Shown: positions 52,940-62,064 of the stretch, in pieces
How positions within the stretch are numbered: position 1 is the first letter of the stretch
How the letters are laid out: the number at the start of each line of letters is the position of its first letter
Origin: Anaerolineae bacterium
GTDB taxonomy: Bacteria > Chloroflexota > Anaerolineae > Aggregatilineales > Phototrophicaceae
Assembly: GCA_022820665.1 (NCBI GenBank)
Contig: JAJEFB010000034.1
Coordinates: 48,626-112,625 of the forward strand
Reading direction: 5' to 3'
Length of the DNA: 64,000 nt
Position numbers and translations under genes: made by a program
The notes under the pieces: model-generated
Seen by the model: only the letters and a program-made list of their open reading frames with translations
What the model was told of the DNA's origin: nothing
Database searches by the model: none

Positions 52940-54124
52940 GTGGAAGAATTCTTCAATCGTTACAAAAAAGAACTGACCTGGCTGTTCTATGCGATTGCGA
53001 CCGCGCTGGTTTTACTCTTTCTGCGAGAGCAACTCGCGGACAAAAAAGCTTCGCGCATTGTACAGACCTTGATCTCCGGGATTCTTGTCGGCGGCATCTA
53101 TGGCTTGGTGGCGCTGGGAATTGTCGTCATCAACAAAGCCTCCGGCGTCTTCAATTTCGCGCATGGCTGGATGATGGTCGTGGGCGGCATGATCTTTTGG
53201 AGCTTTTTCGCAGTGGCCGAAATCTCTGTGCCGGGGGCCGCGCTGCTGTCGACAGCCACCATGTTCATGGTTATGACAGCCGTGAGCGTCCGAAGTTTGC
53301 TGGAGCCGCGCAATCTGTTGATCGCCGCGGGAGGCGTGCTGGCTTTGACGATATTGATGACCGTCGGCGGCATCGAACTGAAGTGGTTGCATGCGATCGT
53401 GGGCGCCTTCGCCGGCGCTATCTTGATCGGCCTTGTTGTCGAGCGCTTCACCATCCGACCCTTGATTGGGCAGCCGATCTTCACCGCCGTCCTGATGACC
53501 TTGGCGATTGCCGAAGTCCTGCACGGCGTGACGCAGATCGCCTGGGGCACGGTCGAATTGAACCTGCCTATCTTCGTCAACCCGGAGACCAACCGCCGCT
53601 TCAGCGTCATTCGCCTGGACGGCTTAAAGGACATGTTGGGAGGCGTGACAATTATCCGGGTTGAGTTGGTGATCGCCTTTGTTCTGGCGATCGTCGCCTT
53701 CGTCGGGTTCATCGCATTCTTCCGCTACACCAGCGTCGGGCTGGCGATGCGCGCCACATCGGAAGATCAGCAGTTGGCGCAGTCTGTCGGTCTGCGCGTA
53801 CGCGTGATTCTGGCGATCACCTGGGCGGTAGCAGCTATCCTGGCGAGCATTGCGGGCGTCTTGCAAGGCGGCGCCGTCGGCTTGTCACTGAATATCAGCT
53901 TTGTGGCGCTGCGCGTTTTCCCCGCGGTGCTTTTGGGCGGTCTGGAATCAATCGGCGGGGCATTCATCGGCGGGATTATCATCGGTATCGTCGAGCAGTT
54001 TGGCACCTTCCTGAATTCCTCGCAGCAAGTTGGCACGGATCTGGCGCCATACGTTGTGCTGATGCTGGTTTTAGTGGTCCGGCCGGACGGGCTCTTCGGG
54101 GAAAAGCGCATTGAGCGCATTTAG
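52940..54124 (+). CDS. livH: LivH-type ABC permease
   Basis: A polytopic inner-membrane permease of the branched-chain amino acid family. The SGILVGGIYGLVALGIVVINKASGVFNFAHG block is diagnostic of LivH (PxxNGLxLGxxYALxALGLxVx), followed by later RYTSVGLAMRATSEDQQLAQSVGLRV, the cytoplasmic EAA-like loop that contacts the ATPase. Length 394 is longer than usual because of an extra N-terminal helix (about 12-28) and inserted membrane segments around 100-150. The start GTG at 52940 follows a GGGG-containing purine run. Confidence 0.92.
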   Translation: MEEFFNRYKKELTWLFYAIATALVLLFLREQLADKKASRIVQTLISGILVGGIYGLVALGIVVINKASGVFNFAHGWMMVVGGMIFWSFFAVAEISVPGAALLSTATMFMVMTAVSVRSLLEPRNLLIAAGGVLALTILMTVGGIELKWLHAIVGAFAGAILIGLVVERFTIRPLIGQPIFTAVLMTLAIAEVLHGVTQIAWGTVELNLPIFVNPETNRRFSVIRLDGLKDMLGGVTIIRVELVIAFVLAIVAFVGFIAFFRYTSVGLAMRATSEDQQLAQSVGLRVRVILAITWAVAAILASIAGVLQGGAVGLSLNISFVALRVFPAVLLGGLESIGGAFIGGIIIGIVEQFGTFLNSSQQVGTDLAPYVVLMLVLVVRPDGLFGEKRIERI

Positions 54125-54153
54125 GATATACATATTTCAATTCAGAGGTAGCG

Positions 54154-55572
54154 ATGGCGAACATCCACCCGGCAGGCGTCTTTGATACGACATATGAAGA
54201 AGATATGTCGGTCGACCGTACCGCACGCGACAAGCTATGGAAGAACCTGGCTTTTGTGGCTTTGCTGGTGGTTCCTTTGCTGTCGGTATCGGGCCCATTG
54301 GGACTGGGACTCATCAGCGATCAGTACGTCGGCTTGATAGCGCGCATCGCCATCTTTGTCATCGCCGTTCAGGGCCTCAACATTCTGGTCGGCTATACCG
54401 GGCAAATATCGCTCGGGCATGCCGCATTCATGGCCATTGGCGCCTATGGATCGGCAATACTGGCGCGGGAGTTGGGCTTCACGTTTTGGACCGCGCTGCC
54501 GGTCAGCGCGCTGTTGACCGGCGTGATCGGTCTCTTTTTCGGATTGCCCTCTTTGCGCGTCAAGGGTTTTTACCTGGCGATGGCCACGCTGGCGGCGCAA
54601 TTCATCATCCCCTGGGTGCTGCGCTATCCCCTGGAGGACCTTACCGGGGGCACGCGCCCCTTGAATGTCCCGGCGCCCTTGATCGGACCCTTTGGCAGCT
54701 ATGCCGACGACCTGATTGACGATACGACGCCCCTGGTTTTTCAGGCGGGCGATCCCTATCTGGTGGACGTGATATCTCTTGAACTCACCAAGGTCGACGG
54801 CGCCCATCCCGTCATCGAATTGCACAATCCCGGCGGAGACATTGTGCCAGCCGGCGATTTCAATATGACTGTGTTCAGAGACGCAGGCGGGAAGATAACA
54901 GGATTCTCGTACATTGCAACCAAGCCGGGCGAGTACGCCATCACTGCGACGGTTGAAGATGGGGCCGCCTTTCGCGCCCGAGCCCGACGTGGCAAGGCGC
55001 TCAGCTTCGCCACCGAAACAGCCATGTACTATATTATCGTGCCACTGTCCGTGCTCTTGATGTTTCTGGCGCGCAACATCGCGCGGACGCGAACCGGGCG
55101 CGCATTCATTTCGGTGCGGGACAACGACCTGGCTGCGGAATTACTGGGCATCAATGTTTTCGGCTATAAGCTGCGCGCCTTTTTCTTGAGCGCTGTTTAC
55201 GCGGGCATAGCCGGCTGTTTGCTGGCTTACGAGCGCAACAGTTTGGCTCTGGATATGTTCAGGCTGGATATCTCGATCGAAATGCTGGCTATGCTGATTA
55301 TCGGCGGCGCCGGATATCCACTAGGCGCATTGTTCGGCGTGACTTTCATCCGCGTCTTGCAAGAAGCTGCTATTCCCGCGCTTCGGCCGCGGCTGCTGGA
55401 AATCCTGCCGGAACTGTTCCCCTTCATTGAAGTCGTCAATATCACCAGCGCCATCAACCCGGTACTCTTTGGAGGGGCGCTTATCGTCTTTCTAGTGCTT
55501 GAACCGCGCGGCATCGCCCACCGCTGGGAGGTATTGAAGGTGGCCTGGAAGATTCGGCCCTACGCTTACTAA
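54154..55572 (+). CDS. livM: LivM-type ABC permease with ~100-residue extracytoplasmic insertion
   Basis: The second permease. Family blocks are GLNILVGYTGQISLGHAAFMAIGAYGSAIL and RTGRAFISVRDNDLAAELLGINVFGYKLRAFFLSAVYAGIAGCLLAY. Between the usual fourth membrane region and the next lies an extra ~100 residues (about 186-288), predicted to be beta-rich and outside the membrane: GDPYLVDVISLELTKVDGAHPVIEL...FSYIATKPGEYAITATVEDGAAF. LivM normally lacks this. It could be a substrate-capture domain. The ATG at 54154 has GAGG six bases upstream. It lies 30 nt after livH. Confidence 0.9.
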   Translation: MANIHPAGVFDTTYEEDMSVDRTARDKLWKNLAFVALLVVPLLSVSGPLGLGLISDQYVGLIARIAIFVIAVQGLNILVGYTGQISLGHAAFMAIGAYGSAILARELGFTFWTALPVSALLTGVIGLFFGLPSLRVKGFYLAMATLAAQFIIPWVLRYPLEDLTGGTRPLNVPAPLIGPFGSYADDLIDDTTPLVFQAGDPYLVDVISLELTKVDGAHPVIELHNPGGDIVPAGDFNMTVFRDAGGKITGFSYIATKPGEYAITATVEDGAAFRARARRGKALSFATETAMYYIIVPLSVLLMFLARNIARTRTGRAFISVRDNDLAAELLGINVFGYKLRAFFLSAVYAGIAGCLLAYERNSLALDMFRLDISIEMLAMLIIGGAGYPLGALFGVTFIRVLQEAAIPALRPRLLEILPELFPFIEVVNITSAINPVLFGGALIVFLVLEPRGIAHRWEVLKVAWKIRPYAY

Positions 55573-55755
55573 CTCAAGGCAATGGCGCGCTGACTTTGGC
55601 TGGTCGGCGCCTTCGGCATTGCGATCATTCGCGCGCGGCCGGCTGGCCTTGCATTTGCCACAAGACGTGGTTTAGCGTAAGCTAATGGTTATGGGAGAAC
55701 AGACAAGGTTACAGGGTTCAGATAACTTATCCAAAAGAGAAGGAGTCGATAGCTC

Positions 55756-57135
55756 ATGAAGAGAATATGCTTCTTGTTTAGTCTCTTGGCTATGACGTCG
55801 ATCATTGCTGCCCCGGCCATGGCCCAAGACATGATGGATTACCCCAGCGAGTTGAGCGAATGCGCGGTCGATCTGACTGGCGAAACGCTCACGATCTTTC
55901 ACTTCGGCGACCTGAGCGGTCCCTACGCCTTCATCACGCAGCCGGTTGTTTCCGCGGTGACGGATGCGGTCCATTACTGGAACGGCCGTGGCGGCGTTTG
56001 CGGAGCGATGCTGCAGCAAATATATGAAGACACGGGCGGCAGCCGGGAAGCGGCTCAGAGCGCTTACGACCGCTTCACCAGCGCCTACAAGGACGAGCTT
56101 GATCTGCTGCTACTCTACAGTTCTGATGATGGCGAATTGCTGCGCGAACAATTGGCAGAAGACGAAATCGTCTCGTTCATCTCGGCCGGTTCAATCGAGA
56201 GCTTGTACGGTGAAGATGGCATGACGCCGGGTTGGCTTTACGCCAGCAATCCGCTCTATATCAATCAGTTCGGTTTCTTCTGTCAATTTGTCGCGGCAAG
56301 CCCGGAGATCTTCCCCGACCCCGTCATCGGTTTTGTCACCTGGCCCAACGCGTTTGGCCGCGCGGGAACGGAGCCGTCGGCAAGAGCCTATTGCGCGGAG
56401 CTTGGCGTGGACGTGCTGGAAGAACCGCAATTCTTCCTACCGACCGATACGGACATCTTGACGCAGGTGCAGAACGCCATAGACGGCGGCGCCAACATCA
56501 TCTACACCAACACCCTGGCCACGGGTCCCGCCTTGATAGCGGGCACACTGGTCGACCTGGGCATGGAAGACGAGATCAGACTAGCTGGCGTCAACTGGGT
56601 GATGGATACCACCGTGGGCATTTTGGGGCAGCGCGTCTTGAAGCCTAACGGCTTGCCGTCGGTGGATGGCATGTTCGGCTCAATGCCCTTCCTGTGGTGG
56701 ACGGAACTGACGAGCCCGGCGGTACAATTCGTCTATCAGCAATTCACCCTCAACGAACGCAGTCCCGCGGAACAGAATATCGCCTATCTGGTGGCTTGGG
56801 GTGCGGTTGATTCAATCATCGAGACTTTCATCCGCACCGTGAACCGTGTGGGCAGTCTTGATGCGGTCACAGGCGCTGATATTCGCGAGACGGTGGAAGC
56901 GATGGATTACGAGATACTCGGCGGTTTGATGCGCCACCGATTCGAAGAAGGCATGCGCGACGCCACGATGAATCGTATCGCGGTGCTGAAATATGCGAAT
57001 ACAACCATGTCAGGCGCAGCAACAGGACCGGATGACGCGCTGCTGATTGACGACGGCGCCGGTGGCAAGCTCTTCGTACCGATCGTCGTGCCCTTGACCG
57101 ATTTCATGCCAGTGCCGCAGTTGCGTGGACAGTAA
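55756..57135 (+). CDS. periplasmic substrate-binding protein of the LivFGHM transporter
   Basis: A signal peptide (MKRICFLFSLLAMTSIIAAPAMAQD, with AMA-QD cleavage) precedes a type I periplasmic-binding fold (Peripla_BP_6): FHFGDLSGPYAFITQPVVSAVTDAVHYWNGRGGVCG, ... SDDGELLREQLAEDEIVSFIS, ... and GANIIYTNTLATGPALIAGTLVDLGM. It captures the substrate outside the membrane for the LivHM permeases. There is no lipobox, so it is probably freely soluble, or retained in some other way. An AAGGAG lies 10 bases before the ATG. A terminator-like hairpin follows the gene, allowing extra expression of this gene over livF. Confidence 0.88.
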   Translation: MKRICFLFSLLAMTSIIAAPAMAQDMMDYPSELSECAVDLTGETLTIFHFGDLSGPYAFITQPVVSAVTDAVHYWNGRGGVCGAMLQQIYEDTGGSREAAQSAYDRFTSAYKDELDLLLLYSSDDGELLREQLAEDEIVSFISAGSIESLYGEDGMTPGWLYASNPLYINQFGFFCQFVAASPEIFPDPVIGFVTWPNAFGRAGTEPSARAYCAELGVDVLEEPQFFLPTDTDILTQVQNAIDGGANIIYTNTLATGPALIAGTLVDLGMEDEIRLAGVNWVMDTTVGILGQRVLKPNGLPSVDGMFGSMPFLWWTELTSPAVQFVYQQFTLNERSPAEQNIAYLVAWGAVDSIIETFIRTVNRVGSLDAVTGADIRETVEAMDYEILGGLMRHRFEEGMRDATMNRIAVLKYANTTMSGAATGPDDALLIDDGAGGKLFVPIVVPLTDFMPVPQLRGQ

Positions 57136-57159
57136 GCATTCGAACGCAAGCAATTACGA

Positions 57160-57190
57160 GTGAGGGCTGCCGCTATGCCCTCACTTGTTT
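57160..57190 (+). terminator. terminator/attenuator after the binding-protein gene
   Basis: A perfect 8-bp stem GTGAGGGC/GCCCTCAC (57160-57167 and 57177-57184) with a 9-nt loop is followed by the T-rich ttgttttctc. Partial termination here would favour the binding protein over the downstream ATPase, a common arrangement in ABC operons. Confidence 0.68.
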
Positions 57191-57235
57191 TCTCGCGCGA
57201 AACATTTGTGAGCCCCAAATCCAGCGAATCTTGGG

Positions 57236-58078
57236 ATGTCTATGGCTGTTGCTGAAAAAACAGCGGAACTAACCACGACACAGATCTTGTCGGTCAACAA
57301 CATCGAGGTCGTTTACAACAGCGTGATCCTTGTGCTGCGCGGCATCACCCTGGAAGTCCCGCCGGGAGCGGTCGTTTCCCTGTTGGGGCCAAACGGCGCG
57401 GGGAAATCGACAACGCTGAAAGCCATTAGCGGCTTGCTCAAGGCGGAACTGGGCGAGGTCACGCGCGGTCAAATCCTTTGGGGCGAAGACCGCCTGGAAC
57501 TTCTTTCTGCCGAAGACGTCGTGCGCATGGGCTTGGTGCAAGTGATTGAAGGGCGCCTGCTCTTTCGGCATCTGACGGTGGAAGAGAACCTGCGCGTCGG
57601 CGGCATGGTCTATCAAGGCGGGCGCAGCATCCGTGACGATTTGGAACGGGTTTACCACTACTTCCCACGCTTGCGCGATTTGTCAAAGCGAGTGAGCGGT
57701 TATCTCTCCGGCGGCGAGGGTCAAATGCTGGTGATTGGACGCGCCATGATGGCTCACCCGCAGATTCTCATGCTGGACGAGCCGTCGTTGGGATTGGCGC
57801 CCTTGCTGGTTCACGAGATCTTTGAAATCATCGGGGATATCAACCGGCAGGAAGGCATGTCGGTCTTGATCGTGGAACAAAACGCCCGCGCCGCCCTCGA
57901 ATTGGCCGATTACGCTTACGTCATGGAGAACGGCAGAATCGTCTTGGATGGACCGGCCGAGCAACTGCGCGAAAACGAAGACATCAAAGAATTTTATCTT
58001 GGCTTGGACCAGGCGGGCGGGCGCAAGAATTACCGCGAGGTCAAGCATTACAAGCGCCGCAAACGCTGGCTGGGATAG
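57236..58078 (+). CDS. livF: LivF-type ABC transporter ATP-binding protein
   Basis: The second ATPase of the importer. Walker A is GPNGAGKSTTLKAISGLL and the signature LSGGEGQMLVIGRAMM. Walker B is ILMLDEPSLGLAP, with the LivF-specific SLGLAP. The final strand LIVEQNARAALELADYAYVMENGRIVLDGP is standard. Gly replaces the Gln-adjacent residue (SGGEGQ rather than SGGEQQ). The C-terminal ~30 residues are basic and extra relative to LivF (YREVKHYKRRKRWLG). The ATG at 57236 is used. Confidence 0.92.
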   Translation: MSMAVAEKTAELTTTQILSVNNIEVVYNSVILVLRGITLEVPPGAVVSLLGPNGAGKSTTLKAISGLLKAELGEVTRGQILWGEDRLELLSAEDVVRMGLVQVIEGRLLFRHLTVEENLRVGGMVYQGGRSIRDDLERVYHYFPRLRDLSKRVSGYLSGGEGQMLVIGRAMMAHPQILMLDEPSLGLAPLLVHEIFEIIGDINRQEGMSVLIVEQNARAALELADYAYVMENGRIVLDGPAEQLRENEDIKEFYLGLDQAGGRKNYREVKHYKRRKRWLG

Positions 58079-58126
58079 CATTCGCAGGTTGGCCTTGACA
58101 AAGCGATTGACGATGATGAACCTTTC

Positions 58127-59353
58127 TTGGCAGGGAAACGGAGCAAGACTTTGACAGAGCTCAATCGAAGGATTCAAGAGTTCGTCCGGCATGGATACGA
58201 ACATGCGCCGGCAATCCGTCAAATGATGGACGACGCCGGCGTCGCGCCCTCAGACATCCATGGCGCGGATGATCTGGCGAAGATCCCGGTACTTAACAAG
58301 GACGCCTTGGTGGAGATTCATCAAGCGAATCCGCCTTTTGGCGGCTTTCTTACTATCGACCCCGCCGACCTGCCCCGCATCTATATCTCCCCGGGACCAA
58401 TATATGACCCGCAGCCGCCACCCGAAGACCCGGAGTCGCAGTTGGCGCCTTTTGAATACATCGGCATCGGCCGGGGCGATCGCGTGCTTAACACCTTCAT
58501 GTACCACCTGACGCCGGCGGGGATTCTCTTGGATGAGGCGATTCGCGCTTGTGGCGCGACAGTCATACCGACGGGACCCGGCAACACTGAATTGCAGATC
58601 ATGATGATGATGGCTTTGCAGGCAACGGGTTTCGTCGGTCAGCCCAGCTACCTGATGACGATTCTGGACAAAGCCGTGGAGATGGGCATCGGCGCGGAGG
58701 CGGCGCCAATCAAGAAGGCGCTTTTTTCGGCAGAGCCCTATACGCCAAGCCAGCGCGAGCGCTTTGAAAGCGAATATGGCATGAAGACCAGCTCGGCTTA
58801 TGGCACGGCCGATTTAGGCTTCATCGGCTATACACGGGAAGGCGTCCAGGGATTTTGTATCATGCCAGGCGTTTTCCTGCAGATTTGCGATCCGGAAACG
58901 GGAGCCGCGCTTCCCGCGGGCGAAACCGGCGAAATCGTCGCGACAACCTTCAACAAAGCCTATCCTTTGATTCGCTTCGGCACGGGCGACCTGGGCGCAT
59001 TGTCGCCGGAGCCGTCATGCGAAGGGCAACAACTGCTGGGCCTTTATGGGCGCAGCGGCGACGCCATCAAAGTGCGTGGCATGTTCCTGCACCCGAAGCA
59101 ACTACAATATGCGGTGATGCAATTCCCCGAGATCAAGGATTTGCAGGTCGTGATCACTCGGCCGGAAAACCGCGATGTTGTCACCTTAAATGTCGAGCTG
59201 CACGAGGGCGCTGAATCGGCCGGTATCGCGGAGAAACTGCAAGCGCTGGCGCAAGAGGCAGTACGCTTGCGAATTGACGCCGTCGACATAGTAGCGGCAG
59301 GCGCGATCGACAGGGATGCTCGCAAGATCGTCGACAAGCGCGAGTGGAGTTGA
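58127..59353 (+). CDS. phenylacetate-CoA ligase-like AMP-forming enzyme
   Basis: An ANL enzyme of the PaaK group. It shows DDLAKIPVLNKDALVEIHQANPPFGGF, typical of PaaK start regions, an ISPGPIYDPQPP loop in place of the usual SSGTTGxP, and SAYGTADLGFIGY, GEIVATTFNKAYPLIRFGTGDLGALS and the C-terminal RDARKIVDKREW with the catalytic Lys. It would make an aryl- or acyl-CoA. The altered ATP-binding loop is worth noting. The start is uncertain: TTG at 58127 is listed; TTG at 58151 has GGAG seven bases upstream. It is the last gene of the Liv cluster and supports the view that the transported solute is a carboxylic acid. Confidence 0.82.
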   Translation: MAGKRSKTLTELNRRIQEFVRHGYEHAPAIRQMMDDAGVAPSDIHGADDLAKIPVLNKDALVEIHQANPPFGGFLTIDPADLPRIYISPGPIYDPQPPPEDPESQLAPFEYIGIGRGDRVLNTFMYHLTPAGILLDEAIRACGATVIPTGPGNTELQIMMMMALQATGFVGQPSYLMTILDKAVEMGIGAEAAPIKKALFSAEPYTPSQRERFESEYGMKTSSAYGTADLGFIGYTREGVQGFCIMPGVFLQICDPETGAALPAGETGEIVATTFNKAYPLIRFGTGDLGALSPEPSCEGQQLLGLYGRSGDAIKVRGMFLHPKQLQYAVMQFPEIKDLQVVITRPENRDVVTLNVELHEGAESAGIAEKLQALAQEAVRLRIDAVDIVAAGAIDRDARKIVDKREWS

Positions 59354-59424
59354 GTTACGTTAGCTGGTTGCCTCAAATATCAAGTTTTCGCCAACTTCAT
59401 CAATCTCGCCTAAAGTTGTCAGAA

Positions 59425-61881
59425 CTATCCATCGGCGAAATCTTCCGCGTCGTCGCTCTCTTCCGCCTCTTCCTCCTCCTGCGGGACTTCCACGATCTTG
59501 AGCGTGAACTGCTGGACCTCGTTGCTGTTCTTGACGCGCACTTCCAGCGTGAAGGTGGCCGCTTGCGCCCCCACTTCGAGATCGGTCAATGCGGAGCCGC
59601 GGATGTCGTCATCGGCGTCGTCGTTTTCCCCAAGCAGATTTGATCCGGCTTCGTTATAGATCCCTAGTACCGTATCCACCGAGTCGTCCAGGCCGCTTAG
59701 ATAGATGCTGACGATGCGATTGCCGGGCAAGGTCGTGCGATAGCGCACGCGTTGATCCGGACCTACGACGCCATGGGCTTGCACCTCTGTGCTGCCCGCG
59801 CCGAGCGACAATTCACCGCCGTCGATCAACTCGCCCAGGATCTCGTCCGTCAGATGCTCTTCCGCGGCTTGCAAAAGCAGATCGCCTTCTTCGAACAAAC
59901 TCTCAAAGGTCACCGGTACAAGCACGGTTGGCGAAACGCCTTGCGCCTCGATATGGATCTCTTTGTCGGCATTGAGGGCGCGCGTGACGGTGAAACGGAT
60001 GGCCATATCCTCCGGCATCAGGAATTCGTCGATCGCGCCCCCCAAGCCAGCGGTTCCGTAATGCCCGACGACGGCCGCGCGATCGTCAATCGTGAGATTG
60101 TAGGTAAAGAACTCACAGGCGCTGTAGCAGCCTGGCGCGATGATGACGGCGACCTCGCCGTCGTAGCGCAGGTCCTCCGGGGGCAAGATAAATCGGTCTT
60201 CCGAACGCGGATCCAAATAAAAGTCGTCCATGGTCTCGTTGTATACGCTGGAATAACCCAGGATGTGTTCTTCCTGGACGAAATAGGCGCCGAGCTGATC
60301 CGACAGATATCCGCTGCCGCCGCCATTTTTGCGCATATCGATTATGATGCCGGGCACATCAGCTTCGAGAAAGGTCTCGATCATGCGTTCCCAGAGTTGA
60401 ACCGTCAGTCTCTCCTTATCGCTGAAAGAATAGATGGCGACATAGCCATAGCCGCTGGGAAGGATTTCGTATTCGACTGGCAGTTCCCAGCCTTCTATGC
60501 CGGAGAAGAACGAAGAGTGCGAAAAACTGGCGCGTTCCGAGATGACCCCCATCGTGGCCGTCTGTTCTTCTTCGCTATCGGGATTGCGGAAGGTTACTTC
60601 AACTTCGCTGCCCAAGGGGAAGCGCGTGATATAGCGCAATTGCTGCAAGCGCAAGGTATGGTCGGTGCTCAGCGCCTGGTGAGCCCAGACGAATTCACGT
60701 TCCAGCGCTTCTTCAACTGTGCCGCCATCCCATGCGAGGATCTCCGCGCCCAATTCCATGCCTGCATTGGCAGCGGGACCTCCATCGAGCATGTAACTGA
60801 CGACGATTCGCTCGTCGTCCAGTTCCGAAAGCGCGATGCCCAGCCCGCCGTCGGTCTCTTCACGAAAGAGATCGCTTATCGCGTCAAAGGGCATACTGAC
60901 GTGTCCGTCGGGAATCTCCCATATGAAATCACGCATAGCGAGCGTGTAAGCCGCGCTGTCTTCGGCTTCCTCGGCTTCGACAAAACGGGGACTGTAGGCC
61001 TCGAAAAGGTCGTCCCAATCCAGATCGTAAACTTCGGTGTAGGCATATTCCGCCCGGAAAAGTTCAACCATCGCTTGGAATGCTTCGATATAGCCCAAAT
61101 CGGAAAAGTCGTTGATAGCTGCCGCTTCGGGCTCGTAGAGATCAATGATCTGCCGCGCGGCGCGATCAAAAACGAAGGGTTCTTCGTCCATATCAATAAC
61201 CGAATACCCTTGCGGGACAATGACGATTGGATCGTCTTCCGTAAATAGCAAACCGTCAGCGCCGAAGCCGGAGGGAAAACCTTGATTCTCGTCGGCAGCG
61301 TAAATGATGAATTTGCCGCCGATGATCTCCAGCCTGGTATCGACTTCGTCGCTGGCGCGGGTGGATGCGTAGCCCGTCGACCAGCCGCCGCCGTGGAGAT
61401 CGCGCTCTTCCAGAAAGCGATCGCCGAATAAATTGGTCCAGTAGGCAATGGCGAAGACCATAACACCGGCGTCCTCGTTTCCGTTGTTGTCGACATCGCG
61501 CAAGCCGCCGCTAGGTACTTTTGGCAGAGACAAGCTGTAGCTGACGGGCGAAGTGTAGTAATCCGATGTGATCTGCGCCAGCACTTGCGATTCCAGCGGG
61601 AAAATGTAGTACTCGTTTCGGTCGACGAATCCGGTTTGGTCTTCCAAAATTATCAGCGGCTCGTCAACGCCGCTGGTGAAAAAGGCGTTGGAATAGGAGA
61701 GTTCGCCCGTGATGATGACGGGACCGCCCTCGTCATTGATGATCTGGGCGACCAGCGCCGGTTCCGCGATTGTCGTCGGCGTATCGTCAACTTCTTTTTC
61801 ACCGATGGCCAGCGATGGCAGCAATCCGGCGAGAAGCAACGCGCCGGACAGAAAAAGCAGCAGCAGGCGATTTGTCCGCAT
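59425..61881 (-). CDS. secreted S41-family (C-terminal processing) serine protease
   Basis: A signal peptide is followed by an N-terminal beta-rich region, a PDZ-like domain (GIALSELDDERIVVSYMLDGGPAANAGMELGAEILAWDG), and the S41 catalytic core with DVPGIIIDMRKNGGGSGYLSDQL and the nucleophile Ser587 in GCYSACEFF. A C-terminal beta domain (about 695-800) resembles a pre-peptidase C-terminal domain, and the last residues are Glu/Asp-rich. The 818-residue length is large for S41 and shows extra binding modules. ATG 61881 has GGAG eight bases upstream. Its substrate is unknown. It is convergent with the PaaK-like gene. Confidence 0.85.
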   Translation of the reverse strand: MRTNRLLLLFLSGALLLAGLLPSLAIGEKEVDDTPTTIAEPALVAQIINDEGGPVIITGELSYSNAFFTSGVDEPLIILEDQTGFVDRNEYYIFPLESQVLAQITSDYYTSPVSYSLSLPKVPSGGLRDVDNNGNEDAGVMVFAIAYWTNLFGDRFLEERDLHGGGWSTGYASTRASDEVDTRLEIIGGKFIIYAADENQGFPSGFGADGLLFTEDDPIVIVPQGYSVIDMDEEPFVFDRAARQIIDLYEPEAAAINDFSDLGYIEAFQAMVELFRAEYAYTEVYDLDWDDLFEAYSPRFVEAEEAEDSAAYTLAMRDFIWEIPDGHVSMPFDAISDLFREETDGGLGIALSELDDERIVVSYMLDGGPAANAGMELGAEILAWDGGTVEEALEREFVWAHQALSTDHTLRLQQLRYITRFPLGSEVEVTFRNPDSEEEQTATMGVISERASFSHSSFFSGIEGWELPVEYEILPSGYGYVAIYSFSDKERLTVQLWERMIETFLEADVPGIIIDMRKNGGGSGYLSDQLGAYFVQEEHILGYSSVYNETMDDFYLDPRSEDRFILPPEDLRYDGEVAVIIAPGCYSACEFFTYNLTIDDRAAVVGHYGTAGLGGAIDEFLMPEDMAIRFTVTRALNADKEIHIEAQGVSPTVLVPVTFESLFEEGDLLLQAAEEHLTDEILGELIDGGELSLGAGSTEVQAHGVVGPDQRVRYRTTLPGNRIVSIYLSGLDDSVDTVLGIYNEAGSNLLGENDDADDDIRGSALTDLEVGAQAATFTLEVRVKNSNEVQQFTLKIVEVPQEEEEAEESDDAEDFADG

Positions 61882-62064
61882 GCGGAACACTCCAACTGTT
61901 GGATGAGCGATAGGTCTATTCTATGTCAAGTTCAAGAATTGACGTTAAGATTAGCATACGAAACTCTGAGCAACAGCCGTGAAGCGCGAGCTTGAGTCAT
62001 CGTCAAGTGCGCATTGAGATTGACGTTCAACGCAATTCGCGCTTACCATAGAGTGTCCCATGAG

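Noticed and set aside
59752..61248. Long open frame on the plus strand, about 500 codons, antisense to the S41 protease gene.
   Set aside because: It lies wholly within a well-supported minus-strand gene with clear family motifs and signal peptide, and its translation shows no recognisable domain. GC-rich codon bias commonly opens such frames.
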